Of a DNA stretch of 30,697 nucleotides, positions 26,033 to 30,697 are shown piece after piece. Under the pieces are notes generated by a model, which was not told where the DNA came from, ran no database searches, and saw only the letters and a program-made list of their open reading frames with translations. This DNA is from Truepera sp. (GTDB lineage: Bacteria; Deinococcota; Deinococci; Deinococcales; Trueperaceae). Every line of letters begins with the position of its first letter. Positions within the stretch are counted from its first letter, which is position 1. The stretch spans positions 1 to 30,697 of the forward strand of contig JAGXSO010000154.1 of assembly GCA_018333775.1 (NCBI GenBank), in the 5' to 3' direction. Position numbers and translations under genes: made by a program.

Positions 26033-27052
26033 GTGTTAAAACACTTAAATGTCGCACTGATAGGCGCGGGCCGTATGGGCATGACCCACGGCCGGGTGTT
26101 AGCCGGGGTGCAGGGCGTGAACGTGGTAGCGGTCTGCGACAACAAAATGGCAGCCGCCGCGCAGGTGGCCCAAGCCTTCGGCGCGCGGGCCGTCACGGAG
26201 TTAACGGCGGTGCTGCAAGATCCCGGCGTGGAGGCCGTTATCGTCACTACCCCCACCCCAACTCATGCCGAGGTGGTGGCGCGGGCCGCGCAAGCGGGCA
26301 AGGCCATCTTCGTGGAGAAGCCTGTGGCCGACACCCTAGTGGCTGCCGAGCGGGTGGTAGCAGCGGTCGCACGCGCGGGGGTGCCCTGCCAGGTCGGCTT
26401 TCAGCGCCGCTACGACCCCGCCTATCTCGAAGCCAAGCGCCGGATTGAAGCGGGCGAACTAGGTGCGCTCGAGGGGTTTCAAGGTGTCGGGCGCGACCCG
26501 GCGGCGCCGGCCTTGAAGTTCCTCAAAACTTCGGGCGGACTGATGGTGGATATGGGGATCCACGACCTAGATAGCGCGCGCTTTTTCCTCGGCGAAGTGG
26601 CCGAGGTCTACTGCAGCGGCGGCGCGCTCGCCTACCCCGAACTGGCCGAGCACGGCCTCTTTGACACCGCGGTAGCCACTCTCAGATTCATCAGCGGCGC
26701 AGTGGGAACGGTCGAGGTAGCGCTTCGCGCCCCCTACGGCTATGACATCCGGGTCGAGGTGTGGGGCGAAAAGGGGCGCCTCCGCATCGAAAAAGAGCGC
26801 CAGCACTTCGTTACGTACTTGGGTGAGGACGGCGTGTGGCACGACTATCCGCGCAACTTTGAAGAGCGCTTTCCGGAAGCCTATGCCGCCGAGATACGCG
26901 CTTTTGCCGAGAACGTCCGCGCCGGCCGTCCGGTTACCCCCGGCCCGGAAGATGCCAGGGAGAGCTTGAGACTGGCGCTCGCCGCCCAGCACTCGCTGGA
27001 GACAGGAGCGTTGGTTAAAGTTCAAGCGTTCGGTCGAAAGGAGAACACGTGA
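26033..27052 (+). CDS. Gfo/Idh/MocA-family oxidoreductase, probable inositol dehydrogenase (first copy)
   Basis: This 339-residue NAD(P)-dependent dehydrogenase starts at GTG 26033, chosen because GGAG lies 5 nt upstream and the Rossmann strand begins immediately (LNVALIGAGRMGMTHGRVLA). The EKP catalytic-lysine motif is at 95-97 (VEKPVADT), followed by QVGFQRRYDPAYLEA and the GIHDLDSARF segment carrying the catalytic Asp/His pair. The family oxidises inositols and sugars. Its place between importer and iolD suggests a second inositol dehydrogenase, perhaps for scyllo- or chiro-inositol or another stereoisomer. It overlaps iolD by 4 bases (GTGA). Confidence 0.88.
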   Translation: MLKHLNVALIGAGRMGMTHGRVLAGVQGVNVVAVCDNKMAAAAQVAQAFGARAVTELTAVLQDPGVEAVIVTTPTPTHAEVVARAAQAGKAIFVEKPVADTLVAAERVVAAVARAGVPCQVGFQRRYDPAYLEAKRRIEAGELGALEGFQGVGRDPAAPALKFLKTSGGLMVDMGIHDLDSARFFLGEVAEVYCSGGALAYPELAEHGLFDTAVATLRFISGAVGTVEVALRAPYGYDIRVEVWGEKGRLRIEKERQHFVTYLGEDGVWHDYPRNFEERFPEAYAAEIRAFAENVRAGRPVTPGPEDARESLRLALAAQHSLETGALVKVQAFGRKENT

Positions 27053-28950
27053 GCATACACCTGATCAGTGCGGCGCGGCGAAGCTATACGGTCGCTCAGG
27101 CCATCGTCAAGTTTCTGGCCGCGCAATACAGCGAGCGCGACGGCCAAGTGCAGCGCCTGATCCCTGGGGTGTGGGCGATCTTCGGCCACGGCAACGTCTC
27201 GGGGTTGGGGCAGGCGTTAGAGGAGCTAGGCAATACGGTCGGTCTCCCCACCTACCGCCCGCAGAACGAGCAGGCTATGGTCCATACGGCTGCCGCCTAC
27301 GCCAAGCACAAGAACCGGCTTGCCACCTTGGCCTGCGCCGCCTCCATCGGGCCGGGCTCGAGCAATATGCTGACCGCCGCAGCCGGGGCGACCGTCAACC
27401 GCCTGCCGGTCTTGCTCTTCCCCAGCGACTACTTTGCTAACCGCGTCCCCGATCCGGTATTGCAGCAGCTCGAGCATCCCACCGAACACGACGCCAGTAT
27501 CAACGACTGCTTCCGCCCCATCTCGCGCTTTTTTACCCGCATCACCCGGCCCGAGCAGCTCCTCGCTGCCCTCCCCGAAGCCATGCGGGTGCTGACCGAC
27601 CCGGCTGAGACGGGCGCGGTCACCGTAGCGCTCCCAGAGGATGTGCAGACTGAGGCCTACGACTGGCCCGAGAGCTTTTTTGCCAAGCGCGTCTGGCGCG
27701 TCCGGCGCCCCAGCCCTGAGCCGGAACTGGTGGCAGAGGCTGTCAGACTTGTGCAAAAGGCGCAGCGTCCGCTGATCGTCACCGGCGGCGGCACCATCTA
27801 CGCCGAAGCAACCCAGGAGCTACAAGCCTTCGCGGACACCTTTGGCATCCCCGTGGTGGAATCACAAGCCGGCAAGGGCGCGCTCCCCTGGCACCACCCC
27901 ATGAACGCCGGGCCGGTCGGCACCAACGGCGGGCTGGCCGCTAACCGCCTGGCGCGGGAGGCCGATCTCGTCATCGCTATCGGCACGCGGTTAGGCGACT
28001 TCGTGACCTCTTCCAAAACGGCCTTTGCTCATCCTGAGGTCAAGTTCATCGGGCTCAACGTGGTGCCGCCGGACGCGCATAAGTTGCGGGCGTTGCCCCT
28101 CATTGCCGACGCGAAACGAGGGCTCGAGCACCTCCATCTCGCACTCAACAAGGCCGGGTATCAAGGCGCCGGCAGCGCGTACCGCGACGAGTTGGCGCGC
28201 CTCAGGACCGAGTGGGATAGGTTGGTGGACGACCTTCGCACGGTCAAAGAGCCACACAACCTTGCCCAATCCGAAGTGATCGGCCTCGCCAACGACACGT
28301 TTGGCGGCCAGGCCACGGTGATCTGCGCCGCCGGAACCATGCCCGGCGACCTCCTAAAGCTCTGGCGCCCTGAAGAGCCTAAGGCCTATCACCTTGAGTA
28401 CGGCTACTCTTGCATGGGCTACGAGATCCCAGCCGGCCTAGGCGTCAAGCTGGCCGAACCAGAACGGGAGGTGGTGGTCTTTATTGGCGACGGGTCGTAC
28501 CTGATGATGAACTCGGAGATCGTCACGGCAGTAGCCGAAGGGCTTGGCTTAACCATCGTGTTGATCGATAATCACGGCTATCAGTCGATTCACGGCTTGC
28601 AACGGAGCTGCGGCTCGCCCAGTTTTAACAACGAACTCCGCTACCGCAACCCTCAGACTGGCCGGACCGATGGCGACTACGTGCCGGTAGACTTCGTCAA
28701 GCATGCCGAGGCGATGGGGGCGACAGCGCTCTACGCACCGGACGAGGCTTCGCTCAAAGAGGCGCTCAAGAAGGCCAAAGGTGCGGACCGCGTCACGGTC
28801 ATCGTCGTGCCGGTAGATCCCGAAAAGCGCGTCCCCGGTTTCGAAGGCTGGTGGGACGTGCCGGTAGCGCAGGTAACGGAGCAGGAGGCGGTTAAGGCGG
28901 CCCGTCAGCAGTACGAGGGCCTGAGGAAGAAGCAGCTTGTTGGTCGTTAG
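27049..28950 (+). CDS. iolD: 3D-(3,5/4)-trihydroxycyclohexane-1,2-dione hydrolase
   Basis: This 633-residue thiamine-diphosphate enzyme hydrolyses the cyclic diketone made by IolE to 5-deoxy-D-glucuronate. Length and motifs fit IolD: WAIFGHGNVSGLGQALEE near 42, catalytic Glu75 in PQNEQAMVHTAAAYAKHKNR, the central TPP_M domain (LIVTGGGTIYAEA, VIAIGTRLGDF), and the ThDP/Mg site GDG at 480-482 followed by LIDNHGYQSIHGLQ. The GTG start overlaps the preceding stop as GTGA and has AAAGGAG a few bases upstream. It is coupled to the upstream dehydrogenase. The call is diagnostic for inositol catabolism in this region. Confidence 0.96.
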   Translation: MSIHLISAARRSYTVAQAIVKFLAAQYSERDGQVQRLIPGVWAIFGHGNVSGLGQALEELGNTVGLPTYRPQNEQAMVHTAAAYAKHKNRLATLACAASIGPGSSNMLTAAAGATVNRLPVLLFPSDYFANRVPDPVLQQLEHPTEHDASINDCFRPISRFFTRITRPEQLLAALPEAMRVLTDPAETGAVTVALPEDVQTEAYDWPESFFAKRVWRVRRPSPEPELVAEAVRLVQKAQRPLIVTGGGTIYAEATQELQAFADTFGIPVVESQAGKGALPWHHPMNAGPVGTNGGLAANRLAREADLVIAIGTRLGDFVTSSKTAFAHPEVKFIGLNVVPPDAHKLRALPLIADAKRGLEHLHLALNKAGYQGAGSAYRDELARLRTEWDRLVDDLRTVKEPHNLAQSEVIGLANDTFGGQATVICAAGTMPGDLLKLWRPEEPKAYHLEYGYSCMGYEIPAGLGVKLAEPEREVVVFIGDGSYLMMNSEIVTAVAEGLGLTIVLIDNHGYQSIHGLQRSCGSPSFNNELRYRNPQTGRTDGDYVPVDFVKHAEAMGATALYAPDEASLKEALKKAKGADRVTVIVVPVDPEKRVPGFEGWWDVPVAQVTEQEAVKAARQQYEGLRKKQLVGR

Positions 28951-28995
28951 TTGTTGGTTACTTTCAACCCAAACGCACCAATCACCAACAACTAA
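28947..28995. repeat. 12-bp inverted repeat after iolD
   Basis: TTAGTTGTTGGT (28947-28958) and ACCAACAACTAA (28984-28995) are perfect complements with a 25-nt loop; the left arm includes the iolD stop codon. The AT-rich stem and lack of a T-tract argue against an intrinsic terminator. It may mark an mRNA processing site or a weak attenuator between iolD and iolG. Confidence 0.5.
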
Positions 28996-29037
28996 AAACC
29001 AATACCCCCTTGCGAGAGAGAGTGATCCAGCAAGCTT

Positions 29038-30051
29038 ATGTCGACACTTACCTCCCTAGGTTTCGCCGTCATCGGCGCCGGACGCATAGGCAATTTGCAC
29101 GCTAAGCACCTGGCGGGCGCAGTGGACGGCGCTCGACTCGTGATCGTGATGGATGCTGACCTGGACGCCGCTAAGAGAGCGGCTTATGGCGGCGCAGCAG
29201 CTACCCAGGAGGTAGCCGCAGCCTTAGCACACCCCGAGGTAGAGGCCGTCCTGATCGCTTCACCAACCAACCTTCACGCCGAGCAGATCAAGCTGGCCGC
29301 GGCGGCGGGCAAGGCGATCTTTTGTGAGAAACCTGTCGCCCTTGATTTACAGGAGACCATCAATGCGATGAGGGCGGTTAAGGCAGCAGGTATCCCCTTC
29401 CAGATCGGCTTCAATCGCCGCTTCGATCCCGGTTACGCCGAGGTGGCCAAGGCGGTCAAGGCCGGCGCGATCGGCAAAGTCGAGCTGTTCCGCAGCCAGT
29501 CCAGCGACCCTGGCCCCGCGCCGGAGGCCTATATCGCCGCTTCTGGTGGCTTCTACCGCGACTCGATCATTCACGATATCGACACCGCCCGCTTCGTAGT
29601 CGGGGAGATCAAGCGGGTCACCGCCTTGGGACGGGTACTGATCGATCCAGCTTACGCCAAGTATGGCGACGTTGACACCAGCATCCTGACCATCGAGTTT
29701 GCCTCGGGTGCGCTCGGCGTGCTGATGAACACCCGCCGCACCATCTACGGCTACGATCTGCGGGTTGAGGTCCACGGTGAGAAAGGCAAGCTCCTAACCG
29801 AAGATGAGCGCGCCACCAAGGTCTGGCGCTACGATAAGGACGGAATCCACGGCGACTTCTACTACTTCTTCCTGGAGCGCTTCAAAGACGCCTATCGGAT
29901 AGAGCTGCAAGCCTTTGTCGATGCCGTCAGACAAGGCGAGACGCCGAGCCCTGGCCCGGAGGATGCGGTCGAGTCTTTGAGGGTGGCGGATGCGGCTACC
30001 AGAAGCCTCAAAGAAGGGCGGCCGGTCGAGGTTGCGGAGATTAAAGGATGA
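29038..30051 (+). CDS. iolG: Inositol 2-dehydrogenase, Gfo/Idh/MocA family (second copy)
   Basis: This 337-residue protein has the Rossmann motif VIGAGRIGNLHAKHLAG, EKP at 97-99 (CEKPVALDL), and QIGFNRRFDPGYAEVAKAV. It also has the SGGFYRDSIIHDIDTARFVVG segment with the catalytic Asp and His residues, and NTRRTIYGYDLRVEVHGEKG. This is close to the standard IolG pattern, which oxidises myo-inositol to scyllo-inosose with NAD. The ATG at 29038 has GAGAGAG upstream. Its TGA overlaps the iolE ATG as ATGA, so the two enzymes, which act in sequence, are coupled. The stereoisomer specificity of the two dehydrogenases cannot be assigned from sequence alone. Confidence 0.92.
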   Translation: MSTLTSLGFAVIGAGRIGNLHAKHLAGAVDGARLVIVMDADLDAAKRAAYGGAAATQEVAAALAHPEVEAVLIASPTNLHAEQIKLAAAAGKAIFCEKPVALDLQETINAMRAVKAAGIPFQIGFNRRFDPGYAEVAKAVKAGAIGKVELFRSQSSDPGPAPEAYIAASGGFYRDSIIHDIDTARFVVGEIKRVTALGRVLIDPAYAKYGDVDTSILTIEFASGALGVLMNTRRTIYGYDLRVEVHGEKGKLLTEDERATKVWRYDKDGIHGDFYYFFLERFKDAYRIELQAFVDAVRQGETPSPGPEDAVESLRVADAATRSLKEGRPVEVAEIKG

Positions 30052-30697
30052 TCAAAGTTGCTAACGCCCCCTGCTCCTGGGGCACGATTGAAGGCTACGG
30101 CACCGGCATCCCCTATGAGCAGATGCTTAATGAGTTGGTCGAAACCGGCTACCAGGGCACCGAACTCGGCGACCTGGGCTACATGCCCACGGACCCTGCG
30201 AAGTTGCGCGAGGAGCTGGTAAAACGCGGGCTCACTATGCTCGGCGCCTATCAAGGGGTCAACCTGCGCGAGCCGAACGCCGTTAAGGCCAGCCGCCCGC
30301 GCATCCTGACCATCGCCCGCCTATTGGCTCAGGTGGCCGACCCTGCCCGCTCTCCCTTCTTCGTCCTGGCCGACCAGAACGGTCACGACCCGCTGCGCAC
30401 CCGGCACGCCGGGCGCGTCACGCCGGAGCTTGGGCTGTCGCCTGAAGCGTGGCAGACTTTTGCGCACAGCGCTGAGGAGGTTGCCCGCATAGTGGCAGGC
30501 GAAGCCGGGCTCAAGACGGTCTTCCACCATCACTGCGCCGCCTTTGTCGAAACGCCCGGGGAGATCGCGCACTTTCTCGACCTGACCGACCCGGAGCTGA
30601 TCGGCCTGGTCTTCGATACCGGCCACTACGTCTATGGTACCGGCCAAAGTGATGACGGCAGCCTGGCGCTTGAGGGCATGAGGCGCTTTGGGGAGCG
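30048..30697 (+). CDS. iolE: myo-Inosose-2 dehydratase, 3' truncated by window end
   Basis: The open frame from ATG 30048 runs to the end of the window (216 codons) without a stop, so the C-terminus is missing; IolE is normally about 300 residues. It opens with MIKVANAPCSWGTIEG, the NAPCSWG signature of IolE, and continues with LGDLGYMPTDPAKLREEL, AYQGVNLRE, FHHHCAAFVETPGEI and LVFDTGHYVYGTG, the metal-binding His/Asp strands of the xylose-isomerase-like TIM barrel. It dehydrates scyllo-inosose. It overlaps iolG by 4 bases. A generic sugar-phosphate isomerase/epimerase is the alternative, but context favours IolE. Confidence 0.9.
   Translation, partial: MIKVANAPCSWGTIEGYGTGIPYEQMLNELVETGYQGTELGDLGYMPTDPAKLREELVKRGLTMLGAYQGVNLREPNAVKASRPRILTIARLLAQVADPARSPFFVLADQNGHDPLRTRHAGRVTPELGLSPEAWQTFAHSAEEVARIVAGEAGLKTVFHHHCAAFVETPGEIAHFLDLTDPELIGLVFDTGHYVYGTGQSDDGSLALEGMRRFGE

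Overview
The window reads as one contiguous stretch of chromosome from a GC-rich, diderm bacterium. I infer the Deinococcota (Deinococcus-Thermus-Trueperaceae side) at moderate confidence. The basis is gene content, a small beta-barrel-like protein ending in Phe, and many genes with no Shine-Dalgarno site but a TANNNT box 5-9 nt before the start codon, the leaderless signal known from that phylum. No rRNA, tRNA, CRISPR array, transposase or prophage was seen. Genes are dense and no gap between genes exceeds about 290 bases.

Layout, left half. A 5'-truncated rRNA cytosine-C5 methyltransferase (RsmF type) enters from the left edge. A long leftward block follows: psuG, a RodZ-like HTH/PEGA membrane protein, an FtsX/MacB-type ABC permease, a DUF2207 membrane protein, a MacB/LolD-type ABC ATPase and a short-chain dehydrogenase. 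A small DUF454 membrane protein diverges from psuG across a near-perfect 15-bp inverted repeat. Then come leftward CtaG, the two-subunit L-serine dehydratase (sdaAB-sdaAA), and a 1314-residue single-chain restriction-modification enzyme. That enzyme carries an in-frame palindromic repeat insertion and an AT-richer patch in its presumed target-recognition region.

Layout, right half. A rightward run holds an acyl-CoA carboxylase carboxyltransferase subunit, era, a small GIY-YIG protein, a ModE-like DNA-binding stub and a small secreted beta-barrel-like protein. A terminator-like hairpin and a second copy of the palindromic repeat follow, then leftward mfd.

The last 8.6 kb is a carbohydrate system read as inositol uptake and catabolism. 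A DeoR-family repressor diverges from an ABC importer (periplasmic binding protein, permease, single-domain FrcA-like ATPase), followed by a Gfo/Idh/MocA dehydrogenase, iolD, a second Gfo/Idh/MocA dehydrogenase (iolG-like) and iolE, which is cut by the window end. Sugar would be imported, oxidised to an inosose (IolG), dehydrated (IolE) and ring-opened (IolD). The later steps (IolB, IolC, IolJ, IolA) are not in the window and may lie beyond the right edge. Both divergent promoters carry the same AACGAAAGT motif in their spacers, a strong candidate operator for the DeoR protein.
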